Source of the DNA: Oscillospiraceae bacterium
GTDB lineage: Bacteria; Bacillota; Clostridia; Oscillospirales; Oscillospiraceae
Length of the DNA: 50,917 nucleotides
Direction: 5' to 3'
Assembly: GCA_017412765.1 (NCBI GenBank)
Contig: JAFPWN010000014.1
Location: 1-50,917 of the forward strand
Under the pieces are notes generated by a model. That model was given only the letters and a program-made list of their open reading frames with translations, made no database searches and was not told where the DNA came from. Both the position numbers and the translations under genes were made by a program. Of the stretch, positions 1-8,723 are shown piece by piece (positions within the stretch are counted from its first letter, which is position 1; each line of letters opens with the position of its first letter).

Positions 1-24
1 CGAGTCCCTGAAGGTGTACCAATA

Positions 25-140
<116 letters not shown>

Positions 141-147
141 ATAGAAA

Positions 148-180
148 AAGCAAGCGATTTTCGCTTGCTTTTTTCTTTTT
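148..180 (+). terminator. rRNA operon terminator
   Basis: A 10-bp perfect stem (AAGCAAGCGA / TCGCTTGCTT) with a 3-nt loop runs directly into a T-rich tract. It lies 8 bases after the 5S gene and ends the rRNA operon. Confidence 0.9.
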
Positions 181-211
181 TCCGCTGTATTCTTGTCCTG
201 AGGTGATAACG

Positions 212-928
212 ATGGAAAAAATAGAGATTCTTCAGAATTGGATAGACGAGAGCAGCAATATTGTATTTTTCGGAGGCGCCGGTGTTTCTACGGAGAGCGG
301 TATTCCGGATTTTCGCTCTGTTGACGGCCTCTATAACCAGAAATACGATTATCCGCCTGAGACGATAATATCTCACAGCTTCTTCGAGCGCAATCCCGAA
401 GTGTTTTATCGTTTCTACCGGGATAAGCTCGTAGTAGGTGACGCTGAACCGAATGCTGCGCACAAATATCTCGCTCAACTCGAGAGACAGGGCAAGCTCA
501 AAGCTGTCGTTACGCAGAATATCGACGGTCTTCATCAGAAGGCAGGCAGTAAAACCGTCTACGAGCTTCATGGTACGCTTCTGCGCAATTATTGCGCTAA
601 ATGCGGTAAAGAATACCCCGCTGACGAAATAACGCGTACAGAGGGCGTTACGCGCTGCTCCTGCGGCGGTCTTGTTCGCCCCGATATAGTTTTATATGAG
701 GAAGGACTTGACGAGAAGGTTTTGACCGGCTCGGTTAATGCGATAATGAACGCGGATATGCTGATTGTCGGAGGGACAAGCCTCGTCGTTTATCCTGCTG
801 CCGGTCTTGTTCGTTATTTCAGAGGCAGACACCTCGTCGTTATAAATATGTCGCCCACTGGACTTGATAACGAGGCTGATCTCGTTATTGCCGATAAAAT
901 CGGAAAAGTTTTTTCTCAGCTAAGATAA
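212..928 (+). CDS. Sir2 family NAD-dependent protein deacylase
   Basis: A cytoplasmic class III deacylase that uses NAD+ to remove acyl groups from lysine and releases nicotinamide and O-acyl-ADP-ribose. The Rossmann NAD motif GAGVSTESGIPDFRS is near residue 24, TQNIDGLHQKAGS near 100 and the catalytic His in ELHGTL near 118. Two Cys pairs (CAKC and CSC) form the zinc ribbon, and GTSLVVYPAAGL follows. The length (about 238 aa) is typical of bacterial sirtuins of the CobB/SirTM type. The ATG at 212 is preferred over the GTG at 203 because AGGTGA at 201-206 sits at the right distance. The gene is monocistronic between two terminators. Confidence 0.93.
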   Translation: MEKIEILQNWIDESSNIVFFGGAGVSTESGIPDFRSVDGLYNQKYDYPPETIISHSFFERNPEVFYRFYRDKLVVGDAEPNAAHKYLAQLERQGKLKAVVTQNIDGLHQKAGSKTVYELHGTLLRNYCAKCGKEYPADEITRTEGVTRCSCGGLVRPDIVLYEEGLDEKVLTGSVNAIMNADMLIVGGTSLVVYPAAGLVRYFRGRHLVVINMSPTGLDNEADLVIADKIGKVFSQLR

Positions 929-942
929 CTAAAACATAAGTG

Positions 943-977
943 ACGGTCAGGACCAAAGTGATCCTGACCGTAATTTT
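943..977. terminator. Bidirectional terminator between sir2 and the symporter gene
   Basis: Perfect 10-bp arms ACGGTCAGGA (943-952) and TCCTGACCGT (962-971) are followed by a T-run on the plus strand. The convergent minus-strand gene ends at 978, so the hairpin can serve both. Confidence 0.85.
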
Positions 978-2618
978 TTATCGTATTTCACCTTTTCCGG
1001 CTTTTTTACGGAGCGTGTTAAATTCGCTGAGGAGTTTATCGTCCGGTTTGTCCGGAAGCTCCGTTCCGTTTTGCTGCGCGATGGCGTAGCGGTCGGCTTT
1101 TCCGTACTTTTCGACGCTCATAAAGAGGAACATCGCAAAAATCGCAGCGTAGCCGATCGTTTCGCCGCCGATGAAGATCCACGGCATAGCGGCTCTTATC
1201 GCTTCTGAGGAGATGTTCGACGATGAGTAGCCGACCGCGGCGAGCACACCGTTCATGAGACCGGTCGCAATTCCCGTGCACCCGGAGAAGATAGCGCCGT
1301 AGATCGTCATCGAGAAGCCGTCGGTGCGCTCTCCGAACACCGCCTCCTGGTGGTCGAGCACGTCTGCAAGCAGCGCGAGGAGAAGATACATCGCCGGAGT
1401 CGAGCCGAGCGCCTTGATCACGAACGAGGCAATAACGATAGTGAGATTATCCGGGAACAGCATTCCCAGCACGCCGCCGGCGACCGCAAGGACAGAGCCG
1501 AATAGGATAGCGCGAGCCTTGCCGATCTTGTTTGCGAGGGGGACCGCCAAGAGCATTCCGAGCGCCGTGGGTACGGCGCCGATTATCGAAAGCGTGCCCT
1601 GGATCGCTCCGCCGTTCGCTGTCGTGTAATTGCCCTGCGCGTCGCGGAACATCGCCTGGCAGAAGTATAGCTGAGATGCGTTTTTCAACATTCCGCCGAG
1701 CTGGTAGCACAGAAGAAAGAGCATTATGATAATCCAGTATTTATCACTGAAGCATATTTTTACCTGATCGCGCACCGGAAGCGCGTCCTTCGGCTTTTCT
1801 CCGCCCATTCCCTCCTCGGTAACTCTCTCACGGGTGAAGAAATACTCCGTTATCGCGCCGACGGCGGTTATGATAATGAGGGCGATGACGAAGATCTTCC
1901 AGTGGTTATAGCTCGCAAGCCCGTCGTAGATTGCAGCACCGGACGCGTCAATGTAGTATTCGACAGAGCCGGCGTCGTTATAGACCGGAGTTCCCGCGCC
2001 GGACATATCGTAGACGAACAGCAGACGGAGAAAGAATGGGAGCACCATGCTGACTACGCCCATCGCGGCAAGCGCCGTCGCGTTCGATATCGTCGCAAGC
2101 AGGCTTCTGTCCTTTGGGTCGCGCGTTGAGAGCGAAACGATCGCGGCGTGCGGCGTTGAGTACATCGGATAAGCCACGGCAAAGAGGAGTATGTAGCCTA
2201 TCGAGATAAGCACGAGGCTGATGAGCTGCTTATCCTGCATCGTTTCGTTTACGTAGGGCGAGAGGATAAAGAGAATAATGAGCGCCATCACGTTGATCGG
2301 AATGCTTAGAAGTATGAGCGGACGCGCCTTGCCGGCTTTTGTTTTTATGCTGTCCATAAGTCTGCCGACGAGGATATTTCCGAGAATGACGAAAAATACG
2401 CTCACGACCGGAATGGAGGTGAAAAACCACCCCGCCCATTTGTTTATGTTCAGCACGTTCGACATATAGGCATTGAAGTAGTTTGCCATAATCGAGTTTG
2501 TAAGCATCGCAAGCGTCGGGCCGACGAGATAACCGAGCGCTCCCTCGGGAAACAGCGTTACCTTTTCGGTTTTTATGCGAGAGCCGAGCGCCGGAGAGTC
2601 AAAAAGAGCAAGCTTCAT
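978..2618 (-). CDS. GPH-type MFS sugar:cation symporter
   Basis: An inner-membrane secondary transporter of the glycoside-pentoside-hexuronide:cation symporter family within the major facilitator superfamily. The 546-aa product has about twelve hydrophobic segments and a loop of the type GRLMDSIKTKAGKARPLIL near residue 85, typical of GPH permeases (D..D.....GK.RP). It is longer than melibiose-type GPH proteins (about 460 aa), with an insertion between the middle helices near 205-240. The start is set by GGGAGG just upstream. It is transcribed divergently from a TetR gene and a set of beta-glucan glycosidases, so it probably imports their oligosaccharide or glycoside products. The exact substrate is an inference from this context. 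Confidence 0.85.
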   Translation of the reverse strand: MKLALFDSPALGSRIKTEKVTLFPEGALGYLVGPTLAMLTNSIMANYFNAYMSNVLNINKWAGWFFTSIPVVSVFFVILGNILVGRLMDSIKTKAGKARPLILLSIPINVMALIILFILSPYVNETMQDKQLISLVLISIGYILLFAVAYPMYSTPHAAIVSLSTRDPKDRSLLATISNATALAAMGVVSMVLPFFLRLLFVYDMSGAGTPVYNDAGSVEYYIDASGAAIYDGLASYNHWKIFVIALIIITAVGAITEYFFTRERVTEEGMGGEKPKDALPVRDQVKICFSDKYWIIIMLFLLCYQLGGMLKNASQLYFCQAMFRDAQGNYTTANGGAIQGTLSIIGAVPTALGMLLAVPLANKIGKARAILFGSVLAVAGGVLGMLFPDNLTIVIASFVIKALGSTPAMYLLLALLADVLDHQEAVFGERTDGFSMTIYGAIFSGCTGIATGLMNGVLAAVGYSSSNISSEAIRAAMPWIFIGGETIGYAAIFAMFLFMSVEKYGKADRYAIAQQNGTELPDKPDDKLLSEFNTLRKKAGKGEIR

Positions 2619-2654
2619 TCAGTTACCTCCCAAGTTTACTTGAATTGCAGGTTA

Positions 2655-2763
2655 AGTTTAGCAGTACAGAAAGAAAAAGTCAAATAATATTGTGCATAAT
2701 CACAAAAATATCTTGCTTTTTTGAGCGATGAATAGTATCATATTGTCATACACGATATTATTT
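2655..2763. promoter_or_regulatory. Divergent control region of symporter and TetR genes
   Basis: The minus strand carries TTGACT (2678-2683), a 17-bp spacer and TAAACT (2655-2660) for the symporter gene. AAATAATATTGTG (2682-2694) overlaps that -35 box and recurs inverted as CACGATATTATTT (2751-2763) with 12 of 13 matches, next to the TetR gene. TTGTG-N6-CACAA lies between them. These are plausible TetR operator half-sites, which would allow autoregulation and control of the symporter. Binding is inferred. Confidence 0.55.
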
Positions 2764-2794
2764 AATGAACACAATGTTAATCAGAGGCGCGAAA

Positions 2795-3334
2795 ATGGGA
2801 AATGTTGACACAAGAATACAATTCACGAAAAGCAGGCTCTACGCGGCGATGACGGAGCTTCTCGGCAAAAAAGCCATCGGCTTTATTACGATAAAGGAGC
2901 TGTGCGAGACGGCGGGACTGAACCGCGGCACGTTCTATCTCCACTACTCCGCGCCGATGGACGTTCTGAGGGAAATGCAGGAGGAGCTTTCGGGAGATGG
3001 GATGCTCGACTTTTCCGGCGGGGAGGAGCAGCTTGCCGAAAAGCTAAGAATTATTATGCGGCGCCGCAGGGAGTATGCCGCGGTGATGGGGCGCAACGGC
3101 GACCCTGAGTTTCTGAGAGGCGTGAAAAACAGATCGTTCATAACTATGTTGCCGGAGCTTAAAATGAGATGCCGCGACAAGAGCGAAAAGGAGCTTGCGA
3201 TCGCCTTTGACTACGTTTTTGCCGGCTGCACCGGCGCGATAACGGAATGGCTGCACGCCGAGAAGCCGATAGAACCCGAAAAAATGGCTCAAATGCTGAA
3301 GAAATTCAGCGAAAAAATATACGACAGCATTTAA
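2795..3334 (+). CDS. TetR/AcrR family transcriptional regulator
   Basis: A one-component DNA-binding regulator. The N-terminal helix-turn-helix covers about residues 8-55, with the recognition segment ITIKELCETAGLNRGTFYLHY typical of the TetR family. The C-terminal ligand-binding part (about 60-180) is poorly conserved. The ATG at 2795 is chosen because AGAGG lies 7 bases upstream; ATGs at 2765 and 2774 lack a ribosome binding site. It is 11 bases upstream of the GH3 gene and in the same direction, so it probably heads the glycosidase operon and also controls the divergent symporter. The ligand is unknown, probably a beta-glucoside or similar. Confidence 0.88.
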   Translation: MGNVDTRIQFTKSRLYAAMTELLGKKAIGFITIKELCETAGLNRGTFYLHYSAPMDVLREMQEELSGDGMLDFSGGEEQLAEKLRIIMRRRREYAAVMGRNGDPEFLRGVKNRSFITMLPELKMRCRDKSEKELAIAFDYVFAGCTGAITEWLHAEKPIEPEKMAQMLKKFSEKIYDSI

Positions 3335-3345
3335 GGAGGAGAAAA

Positions 3346-4161
3346 ATGAAAAGAAGTCACGTATTTCGCGGCTTTGCCGGCATCTTCCTCGCGCTGCTCG
3401 TGATGTTCAGCATCGTTTTCGGCGTTGCGAACGCATGGGCGGGCAAGGTAAACGAGCTGCTCGGCACCGAGACCGCGACGATTACGAGGAGTCTTGATCC
3501 CGATGACTATTTCTTCAAGTCCGACTTTGCCTCGGGCTCGGAGCTTATCGCGGCTGAGATAGCCTACTCGACCCGACTTGCCGCCGAGGGCAGCGTCGCC
3601 CTCAAGGGCGAACCGGCGATCAGCGGAACGCGCGTAACGCTCTTCGGTATGCGCAGCGGCGCGAAGATGCAGTTCGGCGGATCTATGGGCGAGCTGATCG
3701 ACGCCGGAAACGTCGTCACTCTCGGCGAGGCTCTCACCGACCGCGGCTTTGCCGTAAATCCTGAGATGACGCAGTTCTATAAGGATATGGAAGCGGATTA
3801 CTCTCCCGTAAAGAGCTCGGGCGGAAACGTGGTTTTCGACTATGAGGAGCAGGGCTCCGAGATAAACGAGGTTCCGGCGAGCCTTCTCGACGCGGGCAAG
3901 ATCGGCGATTACACTGACGCCGCGATCATCGTTCTCGGACGCGACGCCGGTGAGAGCGCCTGCTTCTACCCCGGAGCTAAAGGAATGTTAAAGCCCGAGG
4001 AGTTCACGCAGAGCCCGACTGGTAATATCTTCTCCCTATCCAATGAGGAGTGCGACCTTGTAAACTGGGTCGAGGCTCAGGGCTTCGGCAAGGTAGTAGT
4101 TCTTCTCAACTCCGGGACACTCTATGGAGGTCGAGGAGCTGAAGCGCGACGCTGGCGTTGA
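3346..4161 (+). CDS. Circularly permuted GH3 beta-glucosidase, N-terminal part (frameshifted)
   Basis: First part of a membrane-anchored glycoside hydrolase family 3 enzyme. A strong AAGGAGGAG precedes the ATG. An N-terminal membrane segment covers about residues 7-32 (FAGIFLALLVMFSIVFGVANAWA), followed by the GH3 C-terminal alpha/beta sandwich domain, recognisable by VVLLNSG near codons 250-255. Reading then leaves the family pattern (GTLYGGRGAEARRWR, stop). In the +1 frame, MEVEELKRDAGVDAMLWIGNPG continues the same domain from 4124. The disruption lies in the 7-base stretch ACACTCT (about 4117-4123), where a multiple of three is expected, which suggests one extra base. This is either a real mutation or a sequencing error. 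Confidence 0.85.
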   Translation: MKRSHVFRGFAGIFLALLVMFSIVFGVANAWAGKVNELLGTETATITRSLDPDDYFFKSDFASGSELIAAEIAYSTRLAAEGSVALKGEPAISGTRVTLFGMRSGAKMQFGGSMGELIDAGNVVTLGEALTDRGFAVNPEMTQFYKDMEADYSPVKSSGGNVVFDYEEQGSEINEVPASLLDAGKIGDYTDAAIIVLGRDAGESACFYPGAKGMLKPEEFTQSPTGNIFSLSNEECDLVNWVEAQGFGKVVVLLNSGTLYGGRGAEARRWR

Positions 4162-6319
4162 CGCTATGCTCTGGATCGGCAATCCCGGCGCCTACGGCAC
4201 CTACGGGATAGCGGACCTTCTTAAGGGCAGCGCGCTTCCCTCTGGACACCTGCCCGACACATGGGCTGTAAACTCTGCGCTCAGTCCCGCTGCGCAGAAC
4301 CTCGGCATTTATACCTTTGATAATTACGAGGATATCGAAACGACGAACAACAACGGCCTGCGCTCAAGCTGGTATCTTGTCGAGCTTGAGGGCATCTACA
4401 ACGGCTATAAGTATTATGAGACCCGCTATTTCGACGCTGAAAAGGGTCAGGGCAACGCCTCAAAGGCGGCCGCGGGTCAGTCCACCGCCGGAACGAGCTG
4501 GAATTACGACAGCGAGGTCAGCTTCCCGTTCGGCTTCGGACTTGAGGGCAGCACCTTTACAGAGGAGATAACGGACGCGAATATCGACTGGCTCGGCACC
4601 TCCACAGTAACCGTAAAGGTCACGAACACCGGCGACAAGGCTGCAAAGCACGCCGTTCAGCTCTACGTCTCCGCGCCGTACACCGATTACGATAAGCAGA
4701 ACGGCGTTGAAAAGAGCGCAATTCAGCTCATAGGCTACGCCAAGACCGGCGAGGCTAAGGAAAAAACCTACGCCGATATTATTCTTCTGAATCCGGGCGA
4801 GAGCGAGGACGTCGTTATTTCCTTCAACGCATCTGACTTCTACTCCTACGACCGCACCTATGCCCACGACGGCGTTACGGGCGCGTGGATACTCGAGAAG
4901 GGCGACTATTACTTCGCCACCGGCAACGCGCACGAGGCGGTGAAGAGCGTGCTTGACGGCACGGCGTACAAGGCGTCGAACGATTCCGACGTTTATAAGG
5001 AGAGCGCTAACGGAGTGACGGTTCAGAACGAGCTTTCCGGCGCCGACCTCAATAATCTCGGATTCTCCGTAACCTATCTCTCCAGAAGCGACTGGTTCGG
5101 CACCTTCCCGAAGAGCGTTGACAGCCTCACCGCCACCGCTGAGATGATAACGCTTCTGCGCAACAACACCTATGACATGGAAAAGGCGAAAGCCGCCTAC
5201 ACCGGTCCCGAGAGCTTCACCTACGGCAAGGACAGTGGCGTGAACGCCATAGCGCTAAGGGGTCTTGAGTATGACGATCCGCTCTACGATACCGTTCTCG
5301 ACGAGGTCACGCTTCAGGATTACATCAATCAGTACATAGCCTACATTGAAGAGATCGAGGAGATCGCAATGCCTGTCGAGAGCCGCGCGGATTCCCCGCT
5401 CGGAATCATCGGCTACATCGGTCAGCGCACGAAGGGCACGATCTATGAGGTAAGTCAGGACGATCCCGCCTATAAGCACATGACCGACGTCTATCCCGGC
5501 GGACCCGTCGTCGCAGCCTCGTTCTCGCCGCTGCTTCAGCAGGAGTTCGGCAGACTTGTCGGAAACGACTGTCTCTGGACTGGCTACGACACGTGGTTCG
5601 GCCCCGGTATGAACATCCACAGAACGCCGTACAACCTCAGAAATATCGCCTATTACTCCGAGGATGCGGTGCTCACCGGCAACACCGGCGCCTACGTCCA
5701 TAAGGCGCTCAATAACTACGGCGTCATCACGAACGTCAAGCACTTCGCCTTCAACGATCAGGAAACCAACCGCGACGGTCTTGCGGTTTTCCTCAACGAG
5801 CAGGCGGCGCGTGAAAACGAGCTGCGCGGCTTCGAGATCGGTATCCGCGACGGCGATATCAAGGGCCTTATGAGCGCCTTCAACCGCATCGGCTGCACAC
5901 ACGTCGGCGCAGACGAGGGACTTATGCTCGGCATACTCCGCGGAGAATGGGGCTGGAACGGCTTTATGATGACCGACTCCGTAAAAAGCTCCGCATACTT
6001 CCTGCCGCGCGAGACGGCGATGGCGGGCAACGATCAGATGCTCGGCGGCTCCAATAACGCGGCTGTCTGGAGCCTTACGCCCGCTGAAGTTGAAAAGGAC
6101 GTCGTCCTCCAGGCGAATATCCGTGAGAGCTATCACAGAAAGCTGTACGCCTACGTAAACGCCGCAACGATGAACGGTATCGACGCCGCATCCGCAGCCT
6201 CCGGCGGTCAGGTCTGGTGGGTTGTAATGTTCGAGGTCATCGTCGGCATGAGCGCATTGGGCTTTATCGCATTCACAGCCTTGACCATTGTATTTGACCG
6301 CAAGGAAAGGAGGCAGTAA
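4124..6319 (+). CDS. Circularly permuted GH3 beta-glucosidase, catalytic part (frameshifted)
   Basis: The rest of the GH3 protein after the frameshift. Domains in order: the remainder of the alpha/beta sandwich (LWIGNPGAYGTYGIADLL, SGHLPDTW), a fibronectin III-like domain (about residues 155-280, VKVTNTGDKAAKHAVQLYV), and the TIM-barrel catalytic domain (about 370-690) with GPGMNIHRTP, VKHFAFNDQE and the probable nucleophile Asp in FMMTD (codon at 5975). A C-terminal membrane helix (about 700-722) ends in basic residues. Canonical GH3 enzymes have the catalytic domain first, so this one is domain-swapped like some rumen clostridial beta-glucosidases. With helices at both ends, the catalytic part is probably held on the outer face of the membrane. 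Confidence 0.87.
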   Translation: MEVEELKRDAGVDAMLWIGNPGAYGTYGIADLLKGSALPSGHLPDTWAVNSALSPAAQNLGIYTFDNYEDIETTNNNGLRSSWYLVELEGIYNGYKYYETRYFDAEKGQGNASKAAAGQSTAGTSWNYDSEVSFPFGFGLEGSTFTEEITDANIDWLGTSTVTVKVTNTGDKAAKHAVQLYVSAPYTDYDKQNGVEKSAIQLIGYAKTGEAKEKTYADIILLNPGESEDVVISFNASDFYSYDRTYAHDGVTGAWILEKGDYYFATGNAHEAVKSVLDGTAYKASNDSDVYKESANGVTVQNELSGADLNNLGFSVTYLSRSDWFGTFPKSVDSLTATAEMITLLRNNTYDMEKAKAAYTGPESFTYGKDSGVNAIALRGLEYDDPLYDTVLDEVTLQDYINQYIAYIEEIEEIAMPVESRADSPLGIIGYIGQRTKGTIYEVSQDDPAYKHMTDVYPGGPVVAASFSPLLQQEFGRLVGNDCLWTGYDTWFGPGMNIHRTPYNLRNIAYYSEDAVLTGNTGAYVHKALNNYGVITNVKHFAFNDQETNRDGLAVFLNEQAARENELRGFEIGIRDGDIKGLMSAFNRIGCTHVGADEGLMLGILRGEWGWNGFMMTDSVKSSAYFLPRETAMAGNDQMLGGSNNAAVWSLTPAEVEKDVVLQANIRESYHRKLYAYVNAATMNGIDAASAASGGQVWWVVMFEVIVGMSALGFIAFTALTIVFDRKERRQ

Positions 6320-6321
6320 AA

Positions 6322-8523
6322 ATGGCTGAAACTGAGAAAAAGGGCTTTGGCCTGCACCTGACGATCGCCATAATTGCCGGAGCGTTCGCGCTCATCGGCC
6401 TTGTACTGTTCCTTCTTGGCTTTTCTACTAATTACTACACCTTCGGCGGCATGAACTCCGTGCTGATAACGGTGCTGATCGTTCTTGCGATGGCTGCGAT
6501 AGCCGCCTCCGCAGCTCTTATCCACAAGTTCCCCGATAAGATATGGGCAAAGCTTATGCCTCTTGCCGCAGTCGGACTTCTCGCGGCGGCGAGTATGCTC
6601 ATCGTCGGCGACAGGGTAGAGGGCATCGGCAACTGCATCATCACCGATTACGACTCCGGTCACGGCGGCGAGCAGGCGATCTATATGTCGCTCGTCGGCG
6701 CAGTAAGCCTTATTGTTTCAATAATATATATAATTATCGGACTTTTTCACGAGAATATCACCCAGCCTGCTCCCAGAGCAAAAACCCTCGGCTTCTCGAT
6801 CGCGGGCGGCGTGCTTGCCGTTTCAGCGATTGTTGCGACTCTCGGACTTGTCGGTGTTAATCTTACCGGCGGCACGAGCATCGGCCCCGGCGGCGTTTCT
6901 TCAGGCGAGATGGCGAGCGGCACCTATACCGTCAGCTTCAACGGCAACAGCGGCAACGTCGATCTCGTTCAGGATACTCAGTTCATACCGGCAAACGTCA
7001 AGGGACTGCTGAATGCCGACACCCGCCTCTTCCTCGACTTTACGCTCACGCTCGACGGAGCGGGACGTTACACGCTCTTTGCGGATAATTACGTTGTCGA
7101 GGGCGGCAAACGCGCCGAGATCGGCGACGATACGGGTCTCGGACTTATCCTCACGACCACTGCGGAGGGTACCTACGTCGATAACGGCGACGGAACGGTT
7201 ACGACCGCGCCCGCGACCCACGTCGTCGCGGTCATGGAGACCGATACCTACTCCTCGCAGATGAAATCGCCTGCCAAGATGAAGGTCGGCGACAACGACG
7301 CGGACGGCACCTACGATTCCAATGACTATCCCGAGGTTCTCGAGCTCGTTCCAGAGACTGTCTGGACTCTCTCCGGCAGTGAGATCATCGGCTATTCCGT
7401 ACCGAGCGATGAGGAGCCTGCCGACGAGCAGCCCGCTGAGGATACCCCGGCAGCTCCCGCGCCCGAGGGCGTGACCATCGTATCCGACGACGGCGGCACG
7501 GCGATAACCTTCAACCCGGACGGAACCTTCTCATTCGACTTTGACGCATATTCCGTCCACGAGGAGGGCACCTATACATACGAGGAAGGCGTTTTGACTG
7601 TAACTAATCCGAACGGCGACAGCTTCACAGCCGAGGGTGACCCGATGGCGCTCCACTACGTCACCGCAGTCTCCGAGCAGCTTGCGGGCGATTACACTAT
7701 TCCCGCTGCGGCGTTTGACTTCGCTCCCGCTTCTGAGGGCGGCTTCGACGCGTTCACGGTTGTATCCGACGACGGCGGCACGAAGCTGACTGTCAACCCC
7801 GACGGCACATACGTCTTTGCGTTTGAGTCATACGGCATAGAGGACCCCGGCACTTGGAGCACAATTGACGGCAAGACTGTATTCGTCAACGCGAACGGAC
7901 TTGAAATGCCTCTCGAGGGCGGCAAGCTTCATTACGTCTCCGGCGTATCCGAACAGCTCACCGGCGACTTCACGTTTGAAATGCCCGCCTCCGGCGGCGC
8001 GGCAAGCAGCTTCGACGCGTTCACGGTAGTATCTGATGACGGCGGCACGAAGCTGACTGTCAACCCCGACGGCACATACGTCTTTGCGTTTGAGTCATAC
8101 GGCATAGAGGACCCCGGAACATGGAGCACTGTTGACGGCAAGACTGTATTCGTCAACGCGAACGGACTTGAAATGGCACTCGAGGGCGGCAAGCTGCATT
8201 ACGTCTCCGGCGTATCCGAACAGCTCACGGGCGACTTCACGTTTGAAATGCCCGCCTCCGGCGGCGCGGCGGCGGAGCCGTACACCGTACCCTCCGATGA
8301 CGGCGCGACCACTATCACGTTTAACGGCGACGGAACGTATATGTTCGAATTCGCCTCCTACGGAGTGCAGGACGCCGGAACATACGCCTTTGACGGCGCG
8401 ACTCTCACTGTCATAAACTCCACAGGTCTTGAAATGACAACTTCAGACGGAAAGCTGCACTATATCTCCGGTGTTTCCGAACAGCTAACGGGCGATTTTA
8501 CACTTGACCTCTCGAAGCTTTAA
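6322..8523 (+). CDS. Membrane protein with an extracellular four-repeat array
   Basis: Family not recognised. Five predicted membrane helices lie in the first 185 residues. An exported region of about 150 aa (GTYTVSFNGNSGN...) follows, then an acidic Pro-rich linker near 355-380, then four repeats of about 85-90 aa to the end. Each repeat runs SDDG(G/A)T...(N/G)PDGT(Y/F).F.F..Y.(V/I)...GT..., then ..LHY(V/I)(S/T).VSEQL.GD(F/Y)T, and looks beta-rich. Repeats 2 and 3 are nearly identical in DNA. The start follows AAAGGAGG, 2 bases after the GH3 stop. Sitting in the glycosidase operon it could be a surface glycan-binding or sensing protein, but that is inference from position only. Confidence 0.75.
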   Translation: MAETEKKGFGLHLTIAIIAGAFALIGLVLFLLGFSTNYYTFGGMNSVLITVLIVLAMAAIAASAALIHKFPDKIWAKLMPLAAVGLLAAASMLIVGDRVEGIGNCIITDYDSGHGGEQAIYMSLVGAVSLIVSIIYIIIGLFHENITQPAPRAKTLGFSIAGGVLAVSAIVATLGLVGVNLTGGTSIGPGGVSSGEMASGTYTVSFNGNSGNVDLVQDTQFIPANVKGLLNADTRLFLDFTLTLDGAGRYTLFADNYVVEGGKRAEIGDDTGLGLILTTTAEGTYVDNGDGTVTTAPATHVVAVMETDTYSSQMKSPAKMKVGDNDADGTYDSNDYPEVLELVPETVWTLSGSEIIGYSVPSDEEPADEQPAEDTPAAPAPEGVTIVSDDGGTAITFNPDGTFSFDFDAYSVHEEGTYTYEEGVLTVTNPNGDSFTAEGDPMALHYVTAVSEQLAGDYTIPAAAFDFAPASEGGFDAFTVVSDDGGTKLTVNPDGTYVFAFESYGIEDPGTWSTIDGKTVFVNANGLEMPLEGGKLHYVSGVSEQLTGDFTFEMPASGGAASSFDAFTVVSDDGGTKLTVNPDGTYVFAFESYGIEDPGTWSTVDGKTVFVNANGLEMALEGGKLHYVSGVSEQLTGDFTFEMPASGGAAAEPYTVPSDDGATTITFNGDGTYMFEFASYGVQDAGTYAFDGATLTVINSTGLEMTTSDGKLHYISGVSEQLTGDFTLDLSKL
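7744..8277 (+). repeat. Tandem 267-bp intragenic repeat
   Basis: Two near-identical units (7744-8010 and 8011-8277), each 89 codons, encode repeats 2 and 3 of the membrane protein. The very high nucleotide identity, including third codon positions, points to recent duplication or ongoing homogenisation. More diverged units lie on each side. Confidence 0.85.
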
Positions 8524-8532
8524 GAATAGAAT

Positions 8533-8559
8533 AAGGGCGCGGCGATAAACCGCGCCCTT
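8533..8559 (+). terminator. Terminator-like hairpin, left copy of a 27-bp direct repeat
   Basis: Arms AAGGGCGCGG and CCGCGCCCTT around CGATAAA, 9 bases after the membrane-protein stop codon. The identical 27 bp recurs at 8723-8749 on the other side of the 165-bp element. The T-tract expected after the stem is replaced here by the element. Confidence 0.7.
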
Positions 8560-8723
8560 CAGACTGTAGACAAAAAGAAAAAGCGTTGGATATAGGAGGC
8601 GGGGTTCTGTGAAGGGGCCGGCCAAGAGGCCCCTTCACGTCGCATAAACCGCCCGCAGGCGTCATATTTTGCACTCTGAGAGTGCAAAATATGTTCGATG
8701 CGGAGACTTTGTCGACGCATTGA
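8559..8723 (+). repeat. 165-bp dispersed structured repeat, copy A
   Basis: It begins TCAGACTGTAGACAAA and ends TTTGTCGACGCATTGA, whose reverse complement matches the start at 11 of 16 positions, so the ends are imperfect terminal inverted repeats. Inside are two strong hairpins: 8609-8638 (arms GTGAAGGGGCC / GGCCCCTTCAC) and 8663-8693 (14-bp arms CATATTTTGCACTC / GAGTGCAAAATATG, loop TGA). A second copy of the same length lies inverted at 37640-37804. There is no coding capacity. It looks like a MITE or a large REP-type element. Confidence 0.85.
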
